Assembly: GCA_038063195.1 (NCBI GenBank)
Contig: JBBTVO010000001.1
Location: 1 to 20,996, forward strand
Direction of reading: 5' to 3'
Length of the DNA stretch: 20,996 nt
From: JBBTVO01 sp038063195
GTDB lineage: Bacteria; Patescibacteriota; Microgenomatia; Levybacterales; UBA12049
A program made the translations under genes and the position numbers. The notes under the pieces were generated by a model that saw only the letters and a list, made by a program, of their open reading frames with translations, did not search any database and was not told the DNA's origin. This document shows positions 1 to 8,055 of this stretch, in pieces. Within the stretch, counting starts at the first letter, position 1. Every line of letters begins with the position of its first letter.

Positions 1-33
1 AATTTGGAACATTACCAATTGATCAGTTGGTAA
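1..33 (+). CDS. possible 3' end of an upstream gene (partial)
   Basis: The first ten codons read NLEHYQLISW and stop at TAA (31-33), right at the base of a terminator stem, as a real gene end often does. Another frame stays open until 77 but would run through the terminator hairpin and its T-run, so it is less likely. Too little is visible to name a product. Confidence 0.3.
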   Translation, partial: NLEHYQLISW

Positions 34-75
34 AACCCTGCCCGAATCCTCAAGAAACTGGCAGGGTTTTTTTTT
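32..75 (+). terminator. rho-independent terminator upstream of secA
   Basis: CCCTGCC (36-42) pairs with GGCAGGG (60-66). The stem extends by four A-T pairs (32-35 with 67-70) and runs into nine consecutive T (67-75). The loop is about 17 nt. The T-run lies on the plus strand, so it ends the transcription unit entering from the left and isolates secA. Confidence 0.8.
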
Positions 76-86
76 AGCCTCAAGAA

Positions 87-104
87 TGGTAAAATAGAAA
101 GGTT
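87..104 (+). promoter_or_regulatory. candidate extended -10 promoter and weak RBS for secA
   Basis: TGGTAAAAT (TG at 87-88, -10 hexamer TAAAAT at 90-95) has the TGN extension of an extended -10 element. No convincing -35 is visible, since the T-run of the terminator lies there. AAAGG (98-102) is the only Shine-Dalgarno-like sequence and sits two bases from the ATG. A start about seven bases after the -10 would leave almost no leader. Confidence 0.4.
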
Positions 105-2897
105 ATGGCGCTGTTCGGTAAATTATTCAACTCCAACGATAAGGAAATAGATAAATTAAGGCCAATTGTAGAAGAGATTAATTCTTTTGAAGATAAATTT
201 AAAAAGTTAAAGGACGAAAATTTTCCCAAAAAAACCGAAGAATTTAAAGAAAGAATTTCAAAAGAAGAATCTCTTGAACTTATCCTGCCGGAAGCTTTTG
301 CGTTAGCTCGTGAAGCCGCTAATAGAACCATAGGACAAAGGCATTATGATGTGCAGCTTATGGCGGCAATAACTCTTGCTAACGGTAAAATTGCCGAGCA
401 AAAAACAGGAGAGGGGAAAACATTATCAGCAGTCCCCGCATTATATCTCAACTCTCTTACCGGTAATAATGTCCACTTAGTAACTGTAAATGATTATCTT
501 GCGCGACGTGATGCGGGCTGGATGGGTCCGGTTTTCAAACTCCTCGGGCTAACAGTTTCAACAATCATAAATGAACAGGCGTTTTTGTTCGATCCGGATT
601 TTACAGATGAAAAAGCCTGGGATTTTCGTTTGTCTCATCTAAAACCTATTTCAAGAAAAGAGGCTTACGAAGCGGATGTAGTCTATGGAATAAACTCGGA
701 GTTTGGGTTTGATTATTTGCGGGACAACATGATGCAGAATTTTTCCGATCTTGTGCAGAAGGGGCATTTTTACGCAATTGTTGATGAAGTTGACTCGGTT
801 CTAATTGATGAAGCAAGAACTCCTCATATCATATCAGCACCGGATGAAGCCCCAGGTCAAAAATACCATGAATACGCAAAAATTGTAGAAAAACTTTCTT
901 CGGATATTGACTACAAAATTGATGAGAAATTAAGAACTGCGCATCTTACGGATCATGGAATTGGAAAGATAGAAAAGCTTTACGGCATAGCAGATGTTTA
1001 TGAAAAAGATTTTGATACCGTCTATCATCTTGAAGCGGCGCTTAAAGCAAGAACACTTTTTCAAAAAGAAAAAGATTACATAGTAAAAGATGGACAGGTA
1101 ATTCTTGTTGATGAATTTACGGGGAGGCTTATGGAGGGAAGAAGACTTTCTGAAGGGCTTCATCAGGCAATTGAGGCAAAAGAAGGCGTTGCGGTGCAAA
1201 AGGAGTCAAAAATTCTGGCAACAGTTTCTCTTCAGAATTATTTCAGAATGTACGAGAAACTTGCCGGAATGACTGGAACCGCGGTTACCGAGGCAGAAGA
1301 ATTTAATAAAATTTATGGACTTGAAGTAGTAGTTATTCCTACCAACAAAGATATGTCCAGAAAAGACGTGGCAGATTCGGTCTATAAAACCGGTAGAGCA
1401 AAAATATCTGCAGTTGCCAATGAAATTGAAGCGGCGCATAAAAAAGGACAGCCTGTTCTTGTAGGAACCACAGCAATTGATAAGAATGAAATAGTTGCTC
1501 AGCTTTTGCAAAGAAGAGGCATAAAACATGAAATTTTAAATGCTAAAAATCACGAAAGAGAAGCAGAAATTATCGCAAAAGCAGGAGAAAAAGGAGCTGT
1601 AACTGTAGCGACAAATATGGCAGGACGAGGTGTTGATATTATTCTGGGAGGCGATACGCCGAAGGGAAAAGACGGACGTGAAGATAAAGATTCAAAAGAA
1701 TGGAGAAATTGGGAGAAGAAACACAAAGAAGTTCTTGAAGCGGGAGGGCTTTTTGTAATTGGAACCGAAAGGCATGAGTCGCGCAGAATTGACAATCAGC
1801 TGCGCGGAAGAAGCGGACGTCAGGGAGATCCAGGGAAGTCACTTTTCTTTGTAGGACTCGATGATGAGATCATGAGGCTTTTTGGGGGAGAAACAATTGC
1901 AGGGATTATGACAAGGTTTAATATGCCCGAAGATGTCCCTCTTCAGCATGGAATAGTATCGCGTGCAATAGAACAGGCACAGAGCAAAGTTGAGAGATTT
2001 AATTTCGATATCAGAAAACATTTGGTCGAATACGATGATGTACTCAACAAGCAGCGGGAAATAATTTATTCAAGAAGAAGAAAAATTCTTGAAGCTTCAA
2101 GTGAGGACGAAAAAGCATTAAAAGAGGAAACACTTGAAAAAATTACTTCGGCAATTTCCATAATTGTAAATATAAAAAGCCAGGAACTTATGGAAAATGC
2201 CCGCCTGCCGGCAGGGCAGGGAAGCTCACCCGATGAGGCAATTGTAGAAGAATTTTCTACAATTATTCCCTTTGATGATAATTCAAAAAAAGAAATCACA
2301 AAGCAGCTCATGCAGGTTTCAAATACAGATGATAAGATCGGGCTCTTGTCAAAGCTTGCGCTGGATATTTATGAAAAAAGAGAAAAAGATTTAGGAAATG
2401 AACTAGCAAGGCAAATTGAAAGATTTGTAGCACTATCGGTAATTGACAATCTTTGGATTGGACACCTTGATGCAGTTGAGAATTTGCGTCAGGGGATAGG
2501 TCTTCGCGGATATGGACAGCGTGACCCACTAGTTGAGTACAAAAATGAAGCATTTAAAATGTTCGAACAACTTATTTCCGCAATTGATGATGAAATAGTT
2601 CACAGAATATACAAAATCCAAGTCCAAGCACCAGAACCCGTCCATGAACATAAGCATATTCACCTGCAAGCTGCAGGCGACACCCCTATTTCTCCTGAAT
2701 TGCAAACTAGGGAAACAAGTGAAAAACAAAAAGCAAAAAGCAAACAGCAATCAAAGATTGAATCTTTGAGCAATGAATCTGCCGTAGTCGGTAGTCAGTC
2801 GTCCGTAAGCGTCAAGAAGAAACTTGGCCGAAACGATCCGTGTCCTTGTGGTTCTGGTTTAAAATATAAGAAGTGCCATTATCCAGTTATTCCCTAG
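105..2897 (+). CDS. secA: preprotein translocase ATPase SecA
   Basis: SecA is the cytoplasmic ATPase that pushes unfolded preproteins through SecYEG. The 930-residue product has the expected order: Walker A TGEGKT (101-106), the SecA signature around FGFDYLRDNM, Walker B DEVDS (227-231), the second helicase domain with TNMAGRGVDI and GRSGRQGD, helical scaffold and wing domains, and a C-terminal SEC-C zinc motif with C913, C915, C924 and H925. The length is ordinary for the family. ATG at 105 gives the usual N-terminus (MALFGKLF). Two oddities: residues 700-706 (RLPAGQG) are encoded by a perfect GC-rich palindrome, and the linker before the zinc motif carries another (LQAAG). A second, partial SEC-C motif lies beyond the stop in another frame. 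Identification is certain. Confidence 0.98.
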   Translation: MALFGKLFNSNDKEIDKLRPIVEEINSFEDKFKKLKDENFPKKTEEFKERISKEESLELILPEAFALAREAANRTIGQRHYDVQLMAAITLANGKIAEQKTGEGKTLSAVPALYLNSLTGNNVHLVTVNDYLARRDAGWMGPVFKLLGLTVSTIINEQAFLFDPDFTDEKAWDFRLSHLKPISRKEAYEADVVYGINSEFGFDYLRDNMMQNFSDLVQKGHFYAIVDEVDSVLIDEARTPHIISAPDEAPGQKYHEYAKIVEKLSSDIDYKIDEKLRTAHLTDHGIGKIEKLYGIADVYEKDFDTVYHLEAALKARTLFQKEKDYIVKDGQVILVDEFTGRLMEGRRLSEGLHQAIEAKEGVAVQKESKILATVSLQNYFRMYEKLAGMTGTAVTEAEEFNKIYGLEVVVIPTNKDMSRKDVADSVYKTGRAKISAVANEIEAAHKKGQPVLVGTTAIDKNEIVAQLLQRRGIKHEILNAKNHEREAEIIAKAGEKGAVTVATNMAGRGVDIILGGDTPKGKDGREDKDSKEWRNWEKKHKEVLEAGGLFVIGTERHESRRIDNQLRGRSGRQGDPGKSLFFVGLDDEIMRLFGGETIAGIMTRFNMPEDVPLQHGIVSRAIEQAQSKVERFNFDIRKHLVEYDDVLNKQREIIYSRRRKILEASSEDEKALKEETLEKITSAISIIVNIKSQELMENARLPAGQGSSPDEAIVEEFSTIIPFDDNSKKEITKQLMQVSNTDDKIGLLSKLALDIYEKREKDLGNELARQIERFVALSVIDNLWIGHLDAVENLRQGIGLRGYGQRDPLVEYKNEAFKMFEQLISAIDDEIVHRIYKIQVQAPEPVHEHKHIHLQAAGDTPISPELQTRETSEKQKAKSKQQSKIESLSNESAVVGSQSSVSVKKKLGRNDPCPCGSGLKYKKCHYPVIP
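2204..2215. repeat. GC-rich palindrome inside secA
   Basis: CCTGCCGGCAGG is a perfect 12-bp palindrome in an otherwise AT-rich gene, followed by a partial repeat GGCAGG (2215-2220). It is translated as Leu-Pro-Ala-Gly-Gln (701-705) between two helical parts of SecA. From memory, units of this type are scattered in many CPR genomes; that cannot be checked here. Confidence 0.6.
2663..2677. repeat. second palindrome in secA linker
   Basis: CCTGCA (2663-2668) and TGCAGG (2672-2677) are perfect inverted arms around AGC. They encode part of LQAAG in the poorly conserved linker before the SEC-C motif. It may be another dispersed palindromic unit; a chance palindrome is possible. Confidence 0.4.
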
Positions 2898-2933
2898 CTG
2901 GCTTGTCCCGCCGAAGTTTTAACGAAGGAGGAT
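2898..2933. repeat. dispersed repeat copy downstream of secA
   Basis: The element begins right after the secA stop and contains GTCCCGCCGAAG, TTTTAA and CGAAGGAGGA. Its outer arms CCCGCC and GGAGGA are imperfectly complementary. Its reverse complement closely matches two stretches in the ftsE 3' end (17336-17357 and 17356-17386), sharing ATCCTCCTTCG and CGTTAAAACTTC. That makes it a real dispersed repeat within this window, present in both orientations. Confidence 0.65.
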
Positions 2934-2980
2934 GCGGCTCCGGAAAAAAGTATAAGAAGTGTCATCTAAATAGCGATTAA
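2927..2980 (+). pseudogene. second, partial SEC-C zinc motif (secA 3'-end remnant)
   Basis: Beyond the secA stop, in a different frame, 2927-2980 reads GGCGSGKKYKKCHLNSD and a stop. This is nearly the canonical SEC-C end (CGSGKKYKKCH) without its first cysteine. The bases TATAAGAAGTG and CAT are shared with the intact copy at 2865-2879. It looks like a duplicated or displaced secA terminus next to the repeat at 2898-2933. There is no plausible start codon, so it is not a gene by itself. Confidence 0.65.
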
Positions 2981-3228
2981 TCTTGATTCAACAATCTAAA
3001 ATATAATTTGGTATCACAAGATATGAAATTTATATTCTTACAAAATTTAAGAAATTTGTGGAATTTTTTGTCTCCTAAATTTTCTATAGTTTATCCTAGT
3101 AGCTACCGATATAATTAAGAGGTTTAAGATTGGATATGATATTGTTTGCACGAATAAATACATATAACATAATAATTTAAATTAAACGCATACCTGCTGC
3201 ATTCACGATGTCATTCCATATTATGTTT
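2981..3228. other. AT-rich spacer between convergent genes
   Basis: This stretch separates the 3' ends of secA (plus) and the DUF4406-like gene (minus). It is strongly AT-rich. I see no ORF of note, no RNA gene and no clear hairpin terminator with a T-run for either strand. It marks the passage from housekeeping sequence to the accessory glycan block. Confidence 0.5.
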
Positions 3229-3687
3229 TTAAATTTCCTTTACGAAATGAATTTTAATTTTTAATTTTTTTGCAGTGATATACTCAACTTTGGCTCCCCT
3301 AGACATCTCCCATCTAGGAGTCATAAATATATCTGTAATATGGCCACTTTTCAATATCATTTTCCAGAATTGAACAAAATGATGCTCTCTTAGTTCTCTT
3401 TCAAATTCTACTTCTTCCATTTGATCATAGAGCCCATTACTAAATACATCAACTGATGAAAAAATCGGAAAATTGTATTTTTTTCTTAGTTTCTCTGTGT
3501 ATTGCCTTAGTTTTTCTATATTGTTAGGCATATTCTCATCTCCGTCAGAACTTATAATACCTGCAACAAATCCTATCCTTTGGTTCACAGAGCTTTCGCT
3601 AATTTTCTTAATAACCTTAATCAATCCTTCATGAACATGTTCTAGGGATGTTGAATGTTTAATGCTGTTATAGATTATAGAGACCAT
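3229..3687 (-). CDS. DUF4406 / nucleoside deoxyribosyltransferase-like protein
   Basis: This 152-residue protein is probably a small alpha/beta protein of the nucleoside 2-deoxyribosyltransferase-like fold. The sign is the C-terminal block TDIFMTPRWEMSRGAKVEY (118-136), which resembles the DUF4406 pattern in which a Trp, a small-Gly pair and a Glu (W126, G131, E135) follow the third strand. The middle (SSDGDENMPNNIEKLRQ) fits the loop and helix after the first strand. Known relatives cleave or transfer N-glycosidic bonds or have no known role. It is the last gene of a four-gene minus-strand run, 17 bp after the epimerase, with no clear Shine-Dalgarno. A link to glycan or nucleotide-sugar metabolism is inferred only from context. 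Confidence 0.6.
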   Translation of the reverse strand: MVSIIYNSIKHSTSLEHVHEGLIKVIKKISESSVNQRIGFVAGIISSDGDENMPNNIEKLRQYTEKLRKKYNFPIFSSVDVFSNGLYDQMEEVEFERELREHHFVQFWKMILKSGHITDIFMTPRWEMSRGAKVEYITAKKLKIKIHFVKEI

Positions 3688-3704
3688 TTTGTAAAATGTT
3701 GTTT

Positions 3705-4646
3705 TTACTTATAATTCTTTTTAAAATACTCTTCGTACCACTCCATAGTCTTTTTCAATCCGGTGTCTAAACTTGTTTTTGGTTTCCAACCTAAAATTTT
3801 TTTAGCTTTTAACCATGAAACATTTTGTTCTCGAACCTCATTATTTCGATAACCATTAATTTTTTCAATTTTCATGTTTTTTTTTGACAAATTAATAATT
3901 TTTTGCATGAGGTCTTTAACAGAAATAAAATTGTTGCTGCCAAAATTGAAAATTCGGTCTTTGGTAATAGTTTCCATATTTACTTTTGCAAGGCAAATGT
4001 ATGCATTAATTACATCGTTAATGTATAAATAGTTTCGGATAATATTTCCTTCTCCCCACATTTTGGGATTTTGATCATGCAGAATACTGTTAATAGTTTT
4101 TGGAACTAGACGACTTAAGTTTAAATCGTTTGGCCCGTAAGTATTAACGCATCGTGAGATTAAAACAGGTAAATTAAATGTATTAGCATATGATTGGGCT
4201 AGTAAATCGGTACAGATTTTTGATGTTTCGTATGGACGAGAGGATATTATTTGATCTGTTTCTTTAAATGGGGGATTATTTCCATATACTTGAGCTGTTG
4301 ATGCAACAATGATTTTCTCCAAATTGTTTTTCCGAGCAGATTCTAGGATATTAAGCGTTCCCAATATATTAAGTCTAAATGTGTTATGCGGATCACTTTG
4401 TCCTGACTCAACTAATGAGGTAGCAGCTAAATGAAAGCAAATATCAATCTGATTACTTTTTATTATTTTATCGATGCTTAAAAAATCAGATATGTCTCCT
4501 GTAAGAATATATTTATTCTGAGAAGATCGGGAAATACCGTAAACATTTGCACCTAATGTATGTAATTTTTCTGCTAGATTCGAGCCGATAAATCCCGTTA
4601 TGCCTGTTATTAAGATATTTTTGTTTTTGAAATAGCCTTCTTGCAT
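3705..4646 (-). CDS. NAD-dependent epimerase/dehydratase (extended SDR)
   Basis: This 313-residue extended short-chain dehydrogenase/reductase acts on nucleotide sugars in the cytoplasm. The dinucleotide-binding motif GITGFIG is at 15-21, with GD at 50-51, HLAA at 72-75, Ser/Thr at 116-117 in ASTAQVYG, and the catalytic pair Y139/K143 in YETSK. The stretch from SRCVNTYGPND to the Arg/Leu-rich segment after it resembles CDP-glucose and GDP-mannose 4,6-dehydratases, but the SDKAYG motif of CDP-glucose dehydratases is absent, so the substrate is left open. The gene lies 8 bp after the GT-B glycosyltransferase and shares its direction, as expected for an enzyme making an activated sugar for neighbouring transferases. 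Confidence 0.85.
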   Translation of the reverse strand: MQEGYFKNKNILITGITGFIGSNLAEKLHTLGANVYGISRSSQNKYILTGDISDFLSIDKIIKSNQIDICFHLAATSLVESGQSDPHNTFRLNILGTLNILESARKNNLEKIIVASTAQVYGNNPPFKETDQIISSRPYETSKICTDLLAQSYANTFNLPVLISRCVNTYGPNDLNLSRLVPKTINSILHDQNPKMWGEGNIIRNYLYINDVINAYICLAKVNMETITKDRIFNFGSNNFISVKDLMQKIINLSKKNMKIEKINGYRNNEVREQNVSWLKAKKILGWKPKTSLDTGLKKTMEWYEEYFKKNYK

Positions 4647-4654
4647 ATTTTGAT

Positions 4655-5794
4655 TTATTTAATCTTCTTGGTTGCGAGAAATTGAACAATTTTATCTGTG
4701 GCTGCTTGAGCGCCATTGCCGCCTAGTGAGTCTATAAATTTTTGACCATTAATAACGAACTTTGTTGACCAGCCTCTTCGTTTATACACTAATTTGTCTA
4801 TTGCTGTTCCTACGCCTGCTTGTAATTTTGAAGAATGTTCTAGTTGACGTAGCTGAGCTAGAACTGGTTTGGTACTTTCCATAATTGAAATTTTTTCTAA
4901 GTGAAGTCTTGTCATAAAGTCTGACATGTGAACAGAAGCTGGTGCTAGACCGCGTTCGCGAAATTCTTTCAATTGAAGATATTGACTATTATTTGACGCT
5001 GGGAGAAAAATTGTAGGGGTTCCTGAATAGAAAGCAGCCTCGGAGGTTACAAGACCCGGTGTTATAAGGATAAGTTCAGATTGCGACAATTCTTTAAGAA
5101 ACTTATCATAGGAAAGACAGGTAAATTCAAATGGTGCTTGTGGAAATTTTTCTTCTAAATCTTTTGTGGCGTGCTCGTTCGTAGCGACAATTATTTTATC
5201 AAATTGTGTTAAATCTACATAATCCAAAAATATTTTGGTCATTACAAAAGGGAAATTTGTATCACGTCCAATTCTATATGAGTACGTTGCTTCTCCCCCT
5301 CCATAAGAAACAAGTACTTGTTTCTTTCTTTTAATATCCGCCATTTTACCGATGATAGGTCCAACATCGAACATATTTTTAATCTTTAACTCAAATTTTA
5401 ATTTGTTTTTATTATCTTTCAGTGAGCGTTCTCTAATAAAAAGATCAGCTTTAAGGACTGGATTAGGAATGCTATCCCAAAACCAGAATAAACAGTCGAT
5501 CCATATAGTCAGTTTTCCAAGCTGTTTTGCAATAACCAAGCTTGGAATATCCATAGAACTGATTAAAACATCTGTTTGTCTTGTAATCTTTTTGAGTGCA
5601 GCACTGTTTGATGGATTATCAGTATCTAGTTCATAAACTTTAGTAAACGGAAATTTTTTGGCAAGCTGTAGTGATGTTCCAAATCCAACGAATGTAAGCA
5701 CATGGCCCTGTTCTCTAAGTAGCTCAGCCACGACAAGAAGTTTACCGATTGGGCCGAAAGCAAAATTTTCTGCAGTTAATAATATATTAGCCAT
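4655..5794 (-). CDS. GT-B fold glycosyltransferase (MurG/UGT-like)
   Basis: This protein of about 379 residues is probably a nucleotide-sugar-dependent transferase. The N-terminus ANILLTAENFAFGPIGKLL has the strand and glycine-rich loop of a GT-B acceptor domain. SYGGGE near 163-168 starts the second Rossmann domain. TPGLVTSEAA (245-254) followed by GTPTIFLPASNNSQ resembles the donor-binding region of MurG and UDP-glycosyltransferases. The frame can be opened by a TTG at 5812, but that overlaps the upstream stop. The ATG at 5794, 10 bp after that stop, gives a canonical N-terminus and is preferred. The acceptor is unknown. It sits between the CgeB-like transferase and the sugar epimerase, presumably in one operon. 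Confidence 0.75.
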   Translation of the reverse strand: MANILLTAENFAFGPIGKLLVVAELLREQGHVLTFVGFGTSLQLAKKFPFTKVYELDTDNPSNSAALKKITRQTDVLISSMDIPSLVIAKQLGKLTIWIDCLFWFWDSIPNPVLKADLFIRERSLKDNKNKLKFELKIKNMFDVGPIIGKMADIKRKKQVLVSYGGGEATYSYRIGRDTNFPFVMTKIFLDYVDLTQFDKIIVATNEHATKDLEEKFPQAPFEFTCLSYDKFLKELSQSELILITPGLVTSEAAFYSGTPTIFLPASNNSQYLQLKEFRERGLAPASVHMSDFMTRLHLEKISIMESTKPVLAQLRQLEHSSKLQAGVGTAIDKLVYKRRGWSTKFVINGQKFIDSLGGNGAQAATDKIVQFLATKKIK

Positions 5795-5804
5795 AAATTT
5801 ATTA

Positions 5805-6875
5805 TCATGCAAACTTTAGTAATTGATTGATTCTTGTCTTATATGAGTGTTTCTTGTTTAACATTTCTCTAATTTCCCTACAGAGATTATTATATGTCTT
5901 ATAGTTATCGAGAATTTTAAGAATATCTCTAGCGGGATTATTGGAGAGAAGCAATTTATTTACATCACTACCATATAAATCCTGAGCATGAGTAAAATAT
6001 TTCGGTATTAAGGGTACCGTATCAGCTGTAAAAGTTTCAAACATTCTAGGAGTCACAAATTTAAGCTTATTGAGTATTGGCCGCACGAATACTGGGTTTA
6101 TAAGACCCATGCTCATTGTTGTTTCTACTTGCCCATATGGTGTGGGTTCGAGAATTTCAATATTATTTTTTTTTAAGAAATTAACATCTGAATAAGTAGT
6201 ACCCTCATATACTGGAAGAATTTTATTAGACCAATATTCTCCAATAAGCGCAACCCGTTTTAAACGTGACCTGATTGGAGCAATTGCCTTGATCAGAAAG
6301 TAAATAGCCGACCATCTATACCAATTATTACCGACGTATATTAAATCAAATTTCTTAGGTCGTTTGATAAAACTTGAATTTTTGTATCCCATGCCAAAAT
6401 AAAGAAATGATTGTATTTTTTTGCTTTCTACTGGCTTGATAGTAGGCTGAAGAACAATATCTGACAGTACATCATACAGATTCTTCCAATATTTATAGGA
6501 ATCAGGCGTTGAGTGATTAGTATCGCCGGAAATGGATTCGGGTTGTGAGTATTTACCGTCAGGATCTATTATGATTCGTTGCGACCGAGGAATAAATGAA
6601 CATATTTGGTCAATATCTTCATCTGAAAGAAATTGATATGATTCGTACACAAACACGAATAAATCTGGTTTCCAATTTTTTTTTGCTACCGGAATTGAAC
6701 CTCTTACGATCTTGTCGATATTTCCAAATTCTGAAACACGAAATTCGTAACCAAGCGCAGCACCTGTTCGTACATAATTTAATATAGTATTACTTGAACC
6801 AAAGTTATACTTGAAATCTCCAACAAAAGCTATGCGTGCTTTTACTCTTGAAATTGAAAAATTTATATTTTTCAC
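5805..6875 (-). CDS. CgeB-like glycosyltransferase
   Basis: This 356-residue protein shows the CgeB/YkvP-type GT-B layout. The N-terminus (KARIAFVGDFKYNFGSSNTI) is typical of the first Rossmann strand. KKFDLIYVGNNWYRW opens the second domain. The C-terminal block RMFETFTADTVPLIPKYF (from 277) is the family's donor-site region, followed by a helical tail with DNYKTYNNLCREIREML. Such proteins are retaining glycosyltransferases often found in surface or spore polysaccharide loci. The start is GTG at 6875; no Shine-Dalgarno is visible. It is the first gene of the minus-strand run, divergent from the GT2 gene at 7117. The target polymer is unknown. Confidence 0.75.
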   Translation of the reverse strand: MKNINFSISRVKARIAFVGDFKYNFGSSNTILNYVRTGAALGYEFRVSEFGNIDKIVRGSIPVAKKNWKPDLFVFVYESYQFLSDEDIDQICSFIPRSQRIIIDPDGKYSQPESISGDTNHSTPDSYKYWKNLYDVLSDIVLQPTIKPVESKKIQSFLYFGMGYKNSSFIKRPKKFDLIYVGNNWYRWSAIYFLIKAIAPIRSRLKRVALIGEYWSNKILPVYEGTTYSDVNFLKKNNIEILEPTPYGQVETTMSMGLINPVFVRPILNKLKFVTPRMFETFTADTVPLIPKYFTHAQDLYGSDVNKLLLSNNPARDILKILDNYKTYNNLCREIREMLNKKHSYKTRINQLLKFA

Positions 6876-7116
6876 GAGATATTAAAAGGTATCTTATAAC
6901 AATTTTTTAGAGAAAACAAATCAGAGTCAATAAATACTAATCTTGAATAACCAAACAGCTATTTTTACACAAGAATTTGGAATTAAAACTATCTTTAAAA
7001 TCATCAGTTTTTAAATAGCAAATGGATTTTTAACATATTTAAAAGCTTAGTAAATGGTTTATAATCTGTAAGTTGGCTCGTTATAATTGTTCAATAATAA
7101 TTTAATTAAAATAAGC
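6876..7116. promoter_or_regulatory. divergent intergenic region with candidate promoters of the glycan block
   Basis: This AT-rich gap separates the two arms of the glycan block. On the minus strand an extended -10, TGT plus TATAAG, lies at 6901-6893, about 18 bases before the GTG start. On the plus strand TATAAT lies at 7060-7065 and again at 7082-7087. No strong -35 is present for either direction, so each call is tentative. No operator-like palindrome was seen. Confidence 0.4.
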
Positions 7117-7986
7117 ATGAAACCATTAATTTCAGTTACTATAATGATTCGTGATACAGGACCAATACTTGATGAGCTTCTGAAAAGACTTGCAGCCCAA
7201 GATATTAAGTGGTCCTATGAACTAGTAGTATTATATTTTGGGAAAGGTAGAAAAACATTAAAAAGACTTATTCCACATGTGTCCAGAATCATTCAAATTC
7301 GTCCAGAAGAATTCGATTGTGGTCGCAGTCGTGATTTGGTGTGCAGTCTTGCATTAGGAAAATATATTGTTACTCTATCAGTTGATGCACTACCCGTAGA
7401 TGAAAGTTGGCTGCAAGAATTAATCTCGCCTCTGGTTTTTAACAAGGCAGATGTGGTTCAGGGTGAGCTTAGATGTCCAAATTCAGATGATCCTAACTAC
7501 CCAAATTTTTTCTATTGGGAAAATAACTATATTTTATATTACTCCAGCGAAGAAAAGAGATTCTTAAAAAAATACGGTGATTTTGGTTTCTCTTGTGTAA
7601 ATTTAGCTTTTCGTAAAAAAGTATGGGAAAATTCTAGATTTACTGGGGCATCTTATTGCGAAGATAAACTTTTTCAGAAAAGGGTTTTTAAAGCAGGCTA
7701 TGTTAGTGTGTATAATCCTAAAGCAGTAATGTTGCATGCACATTCATATACTAAAGTAAAAAAATTATTTCAAAGAATAGCGAATGAAGGATTAGGATGG
7801 AAAGAGGTAGGGGAAAATTATGGAATAGGACTATTATTGAAGGATTTTTTTCGAATCGATATGCATTTATTAGCTATAAACGCTTTTTTTAAAAAGAGGT
7901 TAAAATATAATTCGGAAATTTTATTTTTTTTTATTCGCCCAATTGCTTTGTATTGGGGAAATAAATTCCGCAAGACTATTTACTAA
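7117..7986 (+). CDS. family 2 glycosyltransferase (rhamnosyltransferase-like)
   Basis: This GT-A glycosyltransferase has about 289 residues. ISVTIMIRDTGPILDELLKRL is the classical N-terminal GT2 strand and helix. EEFDCGRSRD followed by SVDALPVDE (D90, D95) matches the FxHGxxRN and DAxP motifs of rhamnosyltransferases; the metal-binding aspartate is D90. YCEDKLFQKRV (E182, D183) carries the catalytic acidic pair, and C-terminal basic and aromatic segments may contact the membrane. An in-frame TTG at 7087 would add ten Asn-rich residues unlike the family. The ATG at 7117 gives the canonical start and is preferred. The gene opens the plus-strand arm of the glycan block and is separated from the next gene by its own promoter. 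Confidence 0.85.
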   Translation: MKPLISVTIMIRDTGPILDELLKRLAAQDIKWSYELVVLYFGKGRKTLKRLIPHVSRIIQIRPEEFDCGRSRDLVCSLALGKYIVTLSVDALPVDESWLQELISPLVFNKADVVQGELRCPNSDDPNYPNFFYWENNYILYYSSEEKRFLKKYGDFGFSCVNLAFRKKVWENSRFTGASYCEDKLFQKRVFKAGYVSVYNPKAVMLHAHSYTKVKKLFQRIANEGLGWKEVGENYGIGLLLKDFFRIDMHLLAINAFFKKRLKYNSEILFFFIRPIALYWGNKFRKTIY

Positions 7987-8005
7987 TAATTAAAAGCCCA
8001 TAGGA

Positions 8006-8034
8006 TTGATTCAATTTTAGATTCATGGTATGAT
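8006..8034 (+). promoter_or_regulatory. sigma70-type promoter for the methyltransferase/GT2-TPR operon
   Basis: TTGATT (8006-8011) and TATGAT (8029-8034) are 17 bp apart, and the -10 is preceded by TGG (8026-8028), an extended -10. Transcription would start near 8041, about 15 bases before the ATG at 8056. This is the clearest promoter in the glycan block and would drive 8056-11749 as one unit. Confidence 0.7.
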
Positions 8035-8055
8035 TAGGCCCATAACAAACCTTTC

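Noticed and set aside
1206..1529. Minus-strand open frames inside secA
   Set aside because: They are antisense to conserved SecA domains, have Cys/Phe-rich composition and no recognisable domain or RBS.
5795..5812. TTG start extending the GT-B transferase by six residues
   Set aside because: It overlaps the upstream stop, has no RBS, and the ATG at 5794 begins a canonical GT-B N-terminus.
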